From Amphiura filiformis (Eukaryota; Echinodermata; Ophiuroidea; Amphilepidida; Amphiuridae), in assembly GCF_039555335.1 (NCBI RefSeq), contig NW_027305508.1:186001-250000 (forward strand): a DNA stretch of 64,000 nt, read 5' to 3'. The translations under genes and the position numbers were made by a program. Position 1 is the stretch's first letter. Each line of letters starts with the position of its first letter. This document shows, piece after piece, positions 35,301 to 44,520 of this stretch. The notes beneath the pieces are model-generated. The model ran no database searches. It was not told the DNA's origin and saw only the letters and a program-made list of their open reading frames with translations.

Positions 35301-38300
35301 TTTTCATTGTAATTTTATCTAATTTTTGTTGAATATTATGTATGTTATCATTTCCAACACATCTGTGAAATTTTGTGAAAATTCAATTTTTAAGTGGTAA
35401 AAATGTGATTTTGGCCGTGATTTTTGTGCTAATTTTGGTCAAATTTTGCCATTTTTCGGCCATTTTGGGCCCATAAGGCAAAAACAATGATTTTTCCCAA
35501 GCGATAACAAAAAAGTGCTTTCTCCCAGCAAATAAGTAAACTGGAATTATTATGTGAAAAGAATGAAAGTTTTTGTCAAACCATGTTTCCCTTTTGTCAG
35601 AAGATGAATTTTGGGTCAAAATAGAATTTTTTCCCCAAAATGCCCCTTTTCGACCCCTTTTTTTGACCAAAACGGTGATTTTCACCAAGGCATATCTCAC
35701 AGAAAAATATATTCAAAAGTGAAGTCAATGTTGCATTCTGCTTCCTAAAGCATTGAATCTGTTGTCAATCCAAACTAGAGTATCTGAAAACGATTCATTT
35801 TGGTTTTATTCATCATTTTCTCCAAAAATGGTGTTTTCAGTGGCACAAAATGGCACAGATTTACATAGGGCTTTATTATCCAGGCGGCATAGGAAGCGCG
35901 ACCGTGACGTACGAGGCTGGCGAAGATACAGGGCTGACAGCCCCATTCAAAATACACGGTTAGCAATTACAAATGGAAAATTAACATACTTGCAGTGGGG
36001 TACTTTGCAGAACCCCGACGGTTTTAGAGTAAGATAATTTTGCTTTGACACCACATAACAAATTTAGAATTGTTTGTGAAGATTTCATGATTATGTGTTA
36101 ATCCAATGGCGACCTCAAAATTGGCGATATCGCTTCCATCACCGCCTGTTATTATCAAGTAAAATAAATAGCGCCCTCGCTCAGATGTGCCTGTCCCTAT
36201 CTTAGTCTCATTATGATAGCAGCTTTTTTTAATGGAACTGCTATCAAAATCCCTCTAAAATTCCATGTGCGATTGTCTTATCACCATAAAAAATCATATA
36301 TTTGGGTCAAGTGAAGTATAGGAAACATATTTATGTAGGTTTCCTTCTCTTCGGCCAGTTGTTTTAAATTTCTATGTAAATACATTGTATGCATTGACAT
36401 TATTGGCGAATTTGGCTGACTAGCAAGTGTGTTAACTAAGGTTTGCCTGGGATACCTACAAATAGCACTAGCACTACTTTAATTTGGGCTTTTGTTGCCT
36501 GTTGCTTTTAAATACTATCCAGGCTCGCACTAAAGCGCTTCGGTTGAACACCTCGCGCTATGCGCTCGGATGCTTGCGCTTCACGCTCGCTAAAGTTTAT
36601 TTTTTATTTTTTCTGTGGTCCGAGCTGTGCGCCTAGCGTAGACGAGCGTGCACCAGTGTTGTAGTCAAGACCGGCCTAGCCAAGACCAGGCAGTCCGAGA
36701 CCAAGACCGAGACCGGCAACTCGGTGACTGGTACATGAAGGGTCATATAATCCATTCTTAGTGCTAGCGTTTTAAGCAAGGATAACAAAATTGAATTATT
36801 TTTCAAAATATTTGGATCCAAAACAAGAGATATAAGCAGTTCAAATGACCCATTAGTAACATCGAAATGATAGTATTGGGCAGTGGCGTAGATTTCCTTT
36901 TGACATTGGGGGCTGGATGGGTTGGAAAAAATTCTTAAAGTATAGTAATTGCAGCACCTTTTGACAACCAGTTTAAAATGTGTGTGAAGTGCGTGAAAAA
37001 TGTTGCCATATATTGAAGCTAAAATGATGAAATATGGTGCAAAAGTGGAATAAAAATGGGCACTTTGGGGGCTAAAATGGCCAAATACAATGTATAAGGT
37101 TAATTTGGTCAGAAACCCACATACAGGCGTCAACATGGGGGGGGGGATGATTGCATGGACCATCCCCTGGCAAAATATTGGAGGAGGATTTATCCCCAAT
37201 AATTGGGGGTTTGTCCCCCTCCGGATCTACGCCTAGCCTATGATATTGGGTCCAAAAGCTATAAAAGAATGCGCTCATACTCATGAAGCTCTATGATGCA
37301 ATGCGCCTTTGTTCATGCTGCATTAAGTTGCATGTAGCATTATCTGCTATCCCTGCCATAATGTCTCTGCTATCCCTGCCATAATATCTAAGTATGGGGA
37401 ATTTAAAACAAAACTGTTTTCTGCCAAGTGTTAAAATGTTAAATGTTTTTTCAACTTTACAACAATGTACAACAAAATCGGTAACGTTATTGTAAAATAT
37501 TATGAAAACTGTTACAAGAATACATTTTACCATGTTTAACATTAACTGGTTACCAGCCCTCGAATTAAGGATCTGAAGGGGCACGGCAACTTTTTTAGGG
37601 CAAGTTGAAAATTGCCTTGGATTTCCACTTTTAAAAAAGGCAAGGCAGCAAGGCAGTTTGTAATATTTCAAGAGGGCATCATGGCACCTGTTGAAAATTT
37701 GAGAAGGGCACCAAGGCAATTTCTCAGAAGTGATGAAAACACACACAAACATAGATAGATGATTTTATAATGAAGGGGCAGGACTGGGGCACCAACGGCA
37801 ACTTCATTAGAGGGCACGGCAAATGACTGCCTTGGGTAAAGGACATATTTTGAGGGCATTGCGGCAGTGGGGACAGGCACCCACGGCAAAATGCCATGGG
37901 TGCCGTGGGTTAATTCGAGGGCTGCTGGTTACCTTTGGGAGTCATTTCAATTTTCATGTTGCTACTTTTTGGTAGGGCCTACGTATATACTTTAATTACT
38001 TGGGCAAATGCACCAATGAAATTGCTTAAAATAGATTTTAACAGAATTGGATTCTGGAGATTGAGATAGAGTTTGTTTACAATGAATTCATACAATGTTT
38101 TGAACAATACTAATTGGATCTAATTGTAAATAAATAAGTAGGTTCTGATATAAGATTGAGAATATTAATTGGGGATTTAGTACTCATGAATGATTCAATT
38201 AATGGAATTAATGAAAATTAATGAATTGCTGATAGGTAACCAAAATGGTGCTATTTTGCCGGTCTCGAACCCAGTATCGGACCGAGACCTCGAGACCAGG

Positions 38301-41251
38301 AGGGCCGAGACCAAGACCGAGACCAGCAGGTCCAAGACCGAGGCCGGTCTCGAGACCTACAACACTGGCGTGCACACAGAAGAAATAAACAATCACGCTG
38401 ATTGGCTGATCAACGCACTTGACAACAAGCTGGTTGACCCATTGGTCTTCGGCTTGGCGCGTAGTAGGCGACCTTGACACTCCTACGCGATCGCAATTCA
38501 CCAGCGCGTACCCGGACCACGGAAATAATAAAAAATTAACTTTAAGTCTGTGAGGGCCAGATGCGGCTGTGATTGTGAGGGACGGAAATCAATAATAGAT
38601 TTTAAAAACCAAACGTCTTTCTTTTTTTTCTATTGAAAGTGAAACTTTTGGTCTTAATTACACTGTCACTGTTGTAACATTATGTAATTTGAATGAACTC
38701 TATAATATCAATACAAGAGACAAATAGTTCTTAGTTTACATGTTTAAATGGAACATAAACTTTACGTTACTTAGTTAGGGACAGACATGAGGGACAGACA
38801 AAATGTGACTCCATTTTGAAATTAGAGTCATTACACTTGTTAGAACAATCACCAAAAACTTGTCATTGCTTCTATATTTTCAACAGCTATCGGACGACTA
38901 TGCGAGAAATGTGATGGCAAGTGTGTGATATGTGATTCCTATGTGAGACCATGTACCCTAGTGAGAATCTGTGATGAATGCAACTATGGATCATATCAAG
39001 GAAGGTGTGTCATATGTGGAGGGCCCGGAGTGTCTGATGCCTACTATTGCAAGGAGTGTACTATACAGGAAAAAGATGTGAGTAGGGTATACATGTACAG
39101 GGTAGGCCTGTTATCGACTGTCGTATGTGTCGTATTATCGTCGATATGACCAGCCCTCGAATTAAGGATCTGAAGGGGCACGGCAACTTTTTTACTTAGG
39201 GCAAGTTGAAAATTGCCTTGGATTTTCACTGAATAGACAAGGCAGCACAGCAGTTTGTAATGTTTCAAGAGGGCATCATGGCAACTGTTGAAAATTTGAG
39301 AAGGGAACCAAGGCAATTTCTCAAAAGTGAAGAAAACACACACAAATATAGATACCGTAGATGATTTTATAATGAAGGGGCAGGGCTGGGGCACCGACGG
39401 CAACTTCATTAGAGGGCATGGCAAGTGACTGCCTTGGGTAAAGGACATATTTTGAGGGCATTACGGCAGTGGGGATGGGCACCCACGGCAAAATGCCATG
39501 GGTGCCGTGGGTTAATTCGAGGGCTGGATATGACTCTAAATCCGACATGTCAAAATAAATTGTCCTTTTTCGACACTTAACGACACATCAAAAAGACAAA
39601 AAATGAAATTTCAATGCTATTTTGTCCGAATAAGCTTACCGTGCGATCATGTTTTTATCGGAAAGTCAAAAATTATCTCCCGAAATTGAACCAAACCCGG
39701 AAGTGGAACGAACCAGGAAGCATGTTTACACCGAAAGTCGGCAATCGTAACTCATGTCGCGTGATTTTAAGCTTATCTGTCAACTTTTTTCAGAATTTTT
39801 ACATCTCATTACGAGTTTCGATACGTGTCGATTCAATTGTCGTATTTTTTATCAATATCAAAATTGTGAAATTTAATTCTCGCGCAATTGACAAAATCAC
39901 AGAAATATCTTCCCATGAAAATATTGACTTTTACAGTAGAACTCAGCTAGTACAGGTCTGTCAACTTTTTGGAACTTGCTTAAAGGCTTAATGTACGATT
40001 TCCTTCAAATTTTAAATTTGTCATTATATACTCAAAATGCTGAAATACTACTAGTCATAATGATCGGGAATGGTTTCTGTCCATTTTGAGCTGAAATAAC
40101 GAGGTAACGTGAAAGAAACACTGCTTGTTATTTTGGCCGTTTAACACGCAGTTCTATGGGCGGACATAAAGTCATACTTTCTTGAATTATGACTTTGCTC
40201 TGTTTACCTACAAACACAACAAATTTGGCTGATTCCATTTAGGTGCAAGTTGTGACATGTGTAAACATTACAAATATGCCAAAAAATCAGGTTTGAAAAA
40301 AATTAACCAAATTCATATTATAAGATCGTACATTATGACTTTAAGCGTGAGATATTGTCAAACAGGAGCATGTACCGGAATGGAATTGGACAATTGTGTT
40401 TGCCGACTAAAATTGTTCATTTTTGACCCATGATTTTATTTGCCAGGGTGCTCAAGAATCTCAGTGATGCAACTTTTCAGGAAATTTCCTGATTTCAGGA
40501 AATTTCTAAGAAAATTGACCAATTTCAGGAAACGTTTGCTCCCTTCCTGTGCAAAAGGAGAGGGAAAAGTGCATTTTCAGGTTTTGGTAATTAATATGTT
40601 TTTCAGGAAATTTTGACAAACAGTGGCATTCCAGTTAGTGGAGGGTCTAGGGACAAATAACCAGATAATTTTTTGATGATGCATGAAATTGTATTACCTT
40701 GACGTGAGATTACTACCTTGGTGTTAGATTTGACTACCTTGGTGTGAGAAAGTGCCCAAATGCTGAATGCGTAAAAGTTGACAGCCCTGTACATGTATAA
40801 TGTGTTGTTCAAAACCTCAATGCTGAAATCAACTTTATCAACCTGACAACCTCTCAATGTTTGACTGTGTACTGGTTTTCCCTTGATTTTTATGCCTCCC
40901 CCGGAGGTATTATGTTTCCTGGTTGTCTGCCTGTCCATGTGTTTTGCTCATGTAGTGCTAAAGTGAATATCTTTGAATCATTTCGCCATGTGCTCAGCAA
41001 ACATTGATTTCGATTATGTAATGCGTTGTACTGACGAAACATGTTCAGGGCTACTCGACCATCCAATTTGGCAAATTTGTTTTATAAAGTCTATCTGTAA
41101 GTTTAAAGTACTATCACATATATCTGCAGTTCTTAATTTTTTTCTGCATTATTTCTTACAGAGAGATGGATGCCCAAAGATAGTCAACCTTGGCAGCTCC
41201 AAGACAGATCTGTTCTATGAACGCAAGAAGTATGGTTTCAAGAAGAGGTGA
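14297..41251 (+). CDS. PHF5A: PHF5A, SF3b spliceosome subunit (complete, 3 coding exons)
   Basis: The spliced product is 110 residues, the same length as vertebrate PHF5A, and reads as near-identical to it. It begins [17 protein letters not shown] and ends [17 protein letters not shown]5A (yeast Rds3) is a small zinc-knotted protein with several CxxC pairs, visible here as CEKC, CVIC, CDEC, CVIC and CKEC. In SF3b of the U2 snRNP it sits beside SF3B1 and contacts the intron branch-site region. Coding exons are 14297-14348, 38887-39077 and 41162-41251. Phases fit exactly: 52 + 191 = 243 nt (81 codons), then 29 codons plus TGA. Junctions are GGTAAG, CAACAG, GTGAGT and TTACAG. Intron 1 is 24.5 kb and filled with nested transposons; intron 2 is 2.1 kb and holds a hAT-like MITE. 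No frameshift is present. Confidence 0.97.
15634..16083 (-). repeat. 3' LTR of the BEL/Pao element
   Basis: A 450-bp direct repeat with TG...CA termini in plus-strand view. It differs from the other LTR by one extra C near 15657-15660, one substitution near 15710 and one near 15988. Confidence 0.93.
16084..17561 (-). other. 3' noncoding interior of the BEL/Pao element
   Basis: No coding sequence is supported between the integrase stop and the 3' LTR. A 55-bp unit containing TATGACTGCCTGTGCACAAC is tandemly duplicated at about 16679-16780. Next to the LTR the coding strand reads ...GGCGCCGGAA, a weak match to a polypurine tract. A 111-codon plus-strand frame (16829-17164) is antisense and unrecognised. 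Confidence 0.6.
17562..19631 (-). pseudogene. BEL/Pao RNase H and integrase
   Basis: The N-terminal part continues RNase H, with LELTAA and WTDSQTV carrying acidic residues of the active site. Then comes the HHCC zinc domain of integrase ([15 protein letters not shown], then CISCRKR) and the catalytic core. Its three acidic residues are visible in [16 protein letters not shown] and [13 protein letters not shown]-type C-terminal segment ([18 protein letters not shown]) follows. A TGA at 18231-18233 interrupts the core in frame; the same frame resumes at once, so this is a point nonsense mutation. Integrase inserts the cDNA copy into chromosomal DNA. The start at 19631 is an arbitrary first codon after a frameshift. 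Confidence 0.9.
19628..20796 (-). pseudogene. BEL/Pao reverse transcriptase
   Basis: Fingers and palm motifs are clear: [26 protein letters not shown] (first catalytic aspartate) and NFYVDDYL (the YVDD active site). Past a frameshift at 20020-20030 the connection continues with [13 protein letters not shown], and the first RNase H motif [10 protein letters not shown] appears near the end. Another frameshift near 19630 separates it from the rest of RNase H. The junction with the protease frame, near 20815, is also a one-base shift. In an intact element this enzyme copies the genomic RNA into DNA. Confidence 0.92.
20793..21554 (-). pseudogene. BEL/Pao aspartic protease region (DUF1758-type)
   Basis: [13 protein letters not shown] near residue 36 is the retropepsin-like active-site loop, with DNG where DTG or DSG is commoner. 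The following region contains HIGLLIGNN and [12 protein letters not shown], wording typical of the BEL/Pao stretch between protease and RT. The frame differs from both gag and RT by single-base shifts. Such shifts could be decay; a programmed shift at gag-pol is also known in retroelements, but several shifts in one copy favour decay. Confidence 0.88.
21491..23537 (-). pseudogene. BEL/Pao gag
   Basis: The likely start is the ATG at 23535-23537 (MSSHKSSS), with a frameshift close behind it. The main frame (23403-22492) is a charged coiled-coil-like region and then a capsid-like segment. A further shift leads to the frame at 22237-21491. That frame ends in cysteine-histidine knuckles: [14 protein letters not shown] (CX2CX4HX4C), [15 protein letters not shown] and [14 protein letters not shown] short unit around [11 protein letters not shown] is repeated three times before the knuckles. 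Gag would form the particle and package RNA; this copy is disrupted. Confidence 0.85.
23538..24516 (-). other. BEL/Pao 5' leader
   Basis: Untranslated leader between the 5' LTR and gag. It contains a perfect 22-bp tandem duplication around 24383-24426 (unit with TTTTAGCTATTTTTAGGT) and two imperfect copies of a TGTCGTA(A)GCGACTC-containing segment near 24009 and 24122. I could not match the sequence beside the LTR to a tRNA primer site. Confidence 0.6.
24517..24965 (-). repeat. 5' LTR of the BEL/Pao element
   Basis: A 449-bp copy of the LTR at 15634-16083 with about 99 percent identity by eye. It carries the promoter end of the element. CCTAC follows immediately as the target duplication. 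Confidence 0.93.
25622..27565 (+). mobile_element. Non-autonomous Helitron with two 5' ends
   Basis: It starts TCTATATAAATAAAAGG after an A and ends with a GC-rich hairpin (ACCCGCGC, AAA, GCGCGGGT) followed by TATCCCGCTAG and a T. That is the TC...CTAG structure inserted between A and T that defines Helitrons. A second copy of the 5' end plus its downstream CATATGCATAGGCCAACTTT segment lies at 26552. This suggests a Helitron nested in or fused to another that shares one 3' end. The interior is A-rich with GAAAGAAAG simple repeats. No Rep/helicase coding was seen, so it depends on an autonomous relative. Confidence 0.75.
29104..29894. mobile_element. 783-bp foldback element flanked by TTAA
   Basis: The arms start GGTGGTAATGGAGTCATTTT and, inverted, GGTGGTATTGGAGGCATTTT. 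They pair imperfectly along nearly 380 bp each, around an ATGCAAATTAG-rich centre. TTAA occurs at both edges (29104-29107, 29891-29894), consistent with piggyBac-like or Kolobok-like insertion into the subterminal zone of the 5.1-kb element. Confidence 0.65.
30570..30647. repeat. GC-rich inverted repeat
   Basis: ACCCTCCGCGCTATCCGT and ACGGACAGCGCGGAGGGT pair at 17 of 18 positions around a 42-nt spacer, in an otherwise AT-rich interior. Function unknown. Confidence 0.5.
30957..31150. promoter_or_regulatory. CpG-rich patch with an NRF-1-like site
   Basis: GGCGCATGCGCGG near 31038 is an excellent NRF-1 motif in a local CpG-rich patch within the 5.1-kb element. A 63-codon minus-strand frame overlaps it but has no recognised domain. 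It may be a promoter captured by, or belonging to, the element; no transcript evidence is available. Confidence 0.25.
34317..34533. mobile_element. hAT-like MITE family A, copy 1
   Basis: Ends CAGTGTTCGAAATAAG and CTTATTTCGGACACTG (right end, plus strand) over 217 bp, flanked by the exact 8-bp duplication TATGTAGG (34309-34316, 34534-34541). The interior repeats GGGGACAACC and related motifs. Confidence 0.8.
34534..34999. other. Unassigned filler inside repeat copy c
   Basis: AT-rich noncoding sequence apart from the 27-bp fragment of the host repeat at 34906-34932. No element ends were identified. Confidence 0.35.
35000..35106. repeat. 107-bp inverted repeat
   Basis: CTTTTAGAATACCCTAC (35000-35016) and GTAGGGTATTCTAAAAG (35090-35106) are perfect 17-bp arms. 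Inner CCACTGTAG-like pairing is weak. Probably a small MITE. Confidence 0.5.
35107..36198. other. Noncoding insertion, nothing recognised
   Basis: AT-rich sequence between two fragments of repeat copy c. A small CpG-rich island lies near 35880-35945. ORFs of about 95-105 codons here have low-complexity, phenylalanine- or lysine-rich composition and are not supported. Confidence 0.35.
36881..37242. mobile_element. hAT-like MITE family B, copy 1
   Basis: Begins CAGTGGCGTAGATTTC and ends ATCTACGCCTAGCCTATG. Flanks are GTATTGGG and ATATTGGG, 7 of 8 matching. A second copy at 48929-49287 has a perfect duplication. It lies inside the 1.7-kb hAT-like element. Confidence 0.65.
37554..37924. mobile_element. 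hAT-like MITE family C, copy 1
   Basis: Ends CAGCCCTCGAATTAAGG and TTAATTCGAGGGCTG over 371 bp, with the exact 8-bp duplication CTGGTTAC (37546-37553, 37925-37932). The interior is rich in GGCAAGGCAG and GGGCACGGCAA motifs. Long minus-strand frames (for example 37291-37752) run through it and are not credible genes. Confidence 0.8.
38545..38886. other. End of PHF5A intron 1
   Basis: AT-rich intron sequence leading to the acceptor ...TTTTCAACAG at 38877-38886. No element recognised. Confidence 0.5.
38887..39077 (+). CDS. PHF5A: PHF5A coding exon 2
   Basis: 191 nt encoding the rest of codon 18 to residue 81. It carries most CxxC pairs (CEKC, CVIC, CDEC, CVIC, CKEC). It is followed by GTGAGT and ends exactly on a codon boundary. 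Confidence 0.97.
39151..39526. mobile_element. hAT-like MITE family C, copy 2
   Basis: Same ends as the copy at 37554. The exact 8-bp duplication is GATATGAC (39143-39150, 39527-39534). It lies only 73 bp into PHF5A intron 2. Confidence 0.8.
39535..41161. other. Remainder of PHF5A intron 2
   Basis: AT-rich intron. A short tandem of TACCTTGGTGTGAGA-like units lies at 40691-40750. It ends with the acceptor TTATTTCTTACAG. No gene or well-bounded element was seen. Confidence 0.5.
41162..41251 (+). CDS. PHF5A: PHF5A coding exon 3
   Basis: 90 nt encoding residues 82-110 and TGA. It starts [14 protein letters not shown] and ends with the basic tail KKYGFKKR. Confidence 0.97.
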
Positions 41252-42254
41252 TCGGAAGATGCATGGACCCATTTTTATGTCATGACTCTATACATGTATA
41301 TTATGCCAACTGACGACAGATTGGTATGCAGCTCAATCCTGTGTATGGGTTGATCCAGTGCCACAGAAATTGGGGAGAAATGTATATAGCGGGATATTTT
41401 AGCAGTATTAATTTTTCATGATTTTTTTTCAGTTCTGATTTCCGAGTTGTTTTTTAATTCAAATTTTCAAAGTAGCTCTGTACATTACTTCCATTGACAC
41501 AGGGTTAATCTTAAGTAAACCACAAAAAGTGTGAAAATGAAAATCTTGCACAAATTTCCGCTATATAGTGTTGCTGATATTTGTTGGAAAGGACAAACTG
41601 AGGAGTGCCATCTGTAAATTTGCAGCATCAATCTGAAACAAAGCAACTTTGTTGTCAGCTATATTACATGTAGATATGTCAAGGGAACCTGACGGCAAAT
41701 TAATTTTGTGATGTCAAGTCTGCGGTGTCTGTCATCAGCTAGTCGGACCAAAATCAAAATCTTGTTCTTCCGACAGACTGGTGGCAAGAGTGGGACCAGT
41801 GTTTGTTTCCTGTAGACTGCGCGCATTTTGGTTTGGGGAGCAATTTTACCACATTTATTATATTTCAGATAATACGACAGTTAAAAAAAATTATGACAAA
41901 CAGAAAATCCACTATTCCCCCCCCCCCAAAAAAAAAAAAGAAATCCTGTCACCACAGTGAATGCCACCTGCCACTGCCATGATAGGGTGCTCTGGTCTAA
42001 AAAATAACCCTGTGAGGAAGTAAAATTTGATGTTTCTCTACAAATAACTTGCTCTAGCTTTGTTTGATCACAACCTAACAGAGTTGCAGATTGTATATTC
42101 TCAACAATTAACTTCAATAACAGTATAATGAAGTTTATCATAATGTCTAATTTGAAAAATGCTCCCACATCACATTTTATAGTATGATCCATAGAATTTA
42201 ATGAGGAGAACTGAGACTAATGTAGTAACAACATAATGAAACAAAAACCGTCAT
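41252..42254. other. PHF5A 3' flank
   Basis: Presumably includes the 3' UTR, but I see no AATAAA clearly assignable to the gene. A C10-A12 homopolymer junction lies near 41918-41940. No other gene recognised. Confidence 0.4.
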
Positions 42255-42882
42255 CCGTATTCCATAGTGGCGTATAGTGGGCGCCCATGAATAAACAACT
42301 TTTCGAGAAAATCGGGTTTGAAGAAATGCCAATTTAAAATCGAGTTGTGTAAATCAGACATTCATTATATTTTGTAAATGATGTGAAATTTCTGTAGTAA
42401 ACTAAATAGATTTTATTGTTATATATTTTTCAAAAGAAATAAATACATATTATTGCTGGCAAACTGAAAATGAAACTATACGTCACTATGGAAAACGAAC
42501 AAAACGTAATACCCTAACCTAACGTTAACCGTACGCCACCTAGGTCGCCGTGTAATCCCTATGGCGTTACTTTTCGTCGTTCTTATTCCATAGTGGCGTA
42601 TAGGTCCGATACGCGTGCGCCACTATGACATACGATGTTTTTCATTTTGCCGATATTTATAATTATAAAATGTGTATAAAAAGTGGCGTATGGTCGATCA
42701 CGCCACTATGGAATACAAAAATGTCACTTTGTAACTATATCCACATTTAATTAATTAATTACTAATTAATTAGCTAATTATGACTGATGAGACTTAGAAA
42801 AAAGAAAGAGAACATCATTAAAAACATATGTGCCAATTTTCAAAAAAATGACCAAAAATCACTATACGCCACTATGGAATAC
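42255..42882. repeat. Inverted-repeat element built from CATAGTGGCGTAT motifs
   Basis: CCGTATTCCATAGTGGCGTA at the left is mirrored by TACGCCACTATGGAATAC at the right. The 13-bp core CATAGTGGCGTAT, or its complement, recurs in both orientations inside (near 42592, 42620, 42682 and 42700). It may be a DNA transposon with subterminal binding sites. No transposase was found. Confidence 0.55.
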
Positions 42883-43224
42883 AGCCGACGAAACTTGCTT
42901 ATCACCATATTGCATTCTCACTAACAAATGGTGTACTTCTAGAGTTTTCAACGAAATCAACACATTGTGTCACATCCTAGCTACTATTGGCACATTTAAT
43001 GTACACATTACATAATACATATACTTCATTATTTCAAGATTTAATTTACTAAATTTCAGTATGAGCCATAAAGACATTCCAGGCCACTTTTGAAGCACTT
43101 TATTGTCGTAAACTTTATAGTAAGAGTCTGCCTGAAGAATTTAATATGGGCACTCCCACTTTGTAGACTGTATCTTAAATTTGTATATAATTTTACCATT
43201 CTGTTAAGATAGGGAACAACCCAA

Positions 43225-43415
43225 ACTAGGTTATTCCAGCTGAAATCCATGCACCCCTATGACCATCATAATTTCCCACATGGAGTGTAGATTGCAATAT
43301 GGAGTCACCCATTCAGGTAACCCCATTCAAATTCATATTTCTTGTGTTGAAGATTATTGTCATGTCTTCCATAGGGTGTATGGATTACAACTGGACTGGA
43401 ATGGCCCAATACTGA
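43225..43415. mobile_element. Small TIR element
   Basis: TTCCAGCTGAAATCCATGCA near 43236 mirrors TGTATGGATTACAACTGG and TGGAAT near 43377-43401. A related end occurs at about 55950-55990. Noncoding. Confidence 0.45.
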
Positions 43416-43417
43416 TA

Positions 43418-43587
43418 ATGACATAATATTGGATGGCTGAGCATGATACCATAACATATCGGATGAGTCATAAAAATATCGGACGAGCCAACGGCGCGTT
43501 CGATATTTGTATGACGAATCCGATATGTTATGGTATCATGCGAAATAAGCCATCCAATATTATCATTATTAGGTTTTCTTAACTCCT
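43418..43587. repeat. Palindromic element
   Basis: ATAATATTGGATGGCT and AGCCATCCAATATTAT bound long inner arms, GCATGATACCATAACATATC and its complement. The whole 170 bp would form a hairpin. Confidence 0.6.
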
Positions 43588-43601
43588 AATAACCCTGAAA
43601 A

Positions 43602-43755
43602 CATAATAATGAAATAAAATTGGATCAATTAAGCCCATATTTATTGGTCGAGCTATGAGTTTTAATTTATTGAACAAGACAGAGGCGAGTCCAATATTTT
43701 AAAACTCATAGGGCTAAATATTGGGTGAAAAGCATCCAATTTTATCATTATTATG
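43602..43755. repeat. Second palindromic element
   Basis: CATAATAATGAAATAAAATT mirrors AATTTTATCATTATTATG. The centre pairs through ATGAGTTTTAA and TTAAAACTCAT. Its tips resemble those of the neighbouring palindrome, so both may belong to one family. Confidence 0.6.
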
Positions 43756-43787
43756 TTTTGGATCCAATATTTTTACACATTTATATT

Positions 43788-44005
43788 CAGTGTCCGAAAT
43801 AAGGAAAATCTGGAGGTTATCCCGAGGATAACTAAAGCATAAATTCTGCTTGTCCTCAATACATTTTGGTTGTCCCCATAATGTGTCATACTTTTGGAGG
43901 TAAAATATAGTGATTGTCCAGGGGATAAGTACATAGCTCAATATGGTTGTCCCCAGTGATTTTTGGACAAGAGGACAAGAGGCTAAGTACTTATTTCGAA
44001 CACTG
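43788..44005. mobile_element. hAT-like MITE family A, copy 2
   Basis: Inverse orientation relative to the copy at 34317. The exact 8-bp duplication is TTTATATT (43780-43787, 44006-44013). Confidence 0.8.
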
Positions 44006-44468
44006 TTTATATTCATCAAAACATAATAATGATAGAAATTATATGTGACCGTACACGACGAATGAGCCATAAATTCCTCCCCCGGTCAATTTTGTTTTAT
44101 TTTGTGTTTAGAAAATATATATCATAAGCTTTAAAATGGTATATAATTTGACTTCAAACGATATCCAGAAAAGGGGTTATGGTTTGTTGAACTTTGCTCC
44201 TTCAACAAATTAGTACCTTCTTTCATTTCTACATGTATCTCTTTTTTCCACATTGCTTGTAATCATATCAAACAGTCATAATTGGCAATCATTGAACCCA
44301 CCACTTGCCAAAGCAAACAAAGACCAGAGCTATTAAGAATTCTATCGACATCTAAGGTAGAAGCTTATTATCCTCTTCAACAATAGGATTATTGATTGGT
44401 TTAAAAGGTATTTGACTATCTAAATGAGATACTTGTCGAAGCAACTTGAGGTACCGATGAATACGACC

Positions 44469-44519
44469 TTTGTGCACATTTTACACTTTGTGCACATTTT
44501 ACACTTTGTGCACATTTTT
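44469..44519. repeat. Short tandem repeat
   Basis: About three copies of an 18-bp unit, TTTGTGCACATTTTACAC, directly upstream of the SINE. Confidence 0.7.
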
Positions 44520-44520
44520 T

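Larger units (their letters stand above)
29010..36459 (+). mobile_element. Small TIR repeat, copy c, shattered by insertions
   Basis: Fragments in the original order: 29010-29076, 34165-34217, 34906-34932 and 36199-36459 (ends GGGATACCTAC). They reassemble into the same order as intact copies. Between them lie a 5.1-kb TIR element and two other blocks. Deletions may accompany the insertions, because part of the consensus between fragments is missing. Confidence 0.6.
36654..38367. mobile_element. 1.7-kb hAT-like element with exact 8-bp TSD
   Basis: The ends are CAGTGTTGTAG and CTACAACACTG. The exact 8-bp duplication GCGTGCAC lies at 36646-36653 and 38368-38375 within the host MITE. Subterminal zones repeat CCGAGACC/CAAGACC many times, as hAT elements often do. 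Two further hAT-like MITEs are nested inside. No transposase is visible. Confidence 0.8.
36591..38544. mobile_element. TA-flanked MITE, copy 1, split by a hAT-like element
   Basis: The ends TAAAGTTTATTTTTTATTTT and the complement of AAAATTAACTTTA, with TTCYGTGGTCC just inside. An intact 194-bp relative lies at 45431-45624. Its own sequence is 36591-36653 and 38376-38544; the rest is insertion. A 35-bp extra stretch near 38471-38506 distinguishes this copy. Confidence 0.7.

Noticed and set aside
36633..37752. Two minus-strand ORFs of 153-188 codons
   Set aside because: They cross nested MITE boundaries with exact target duplications, so they cannot be one ancient gene.
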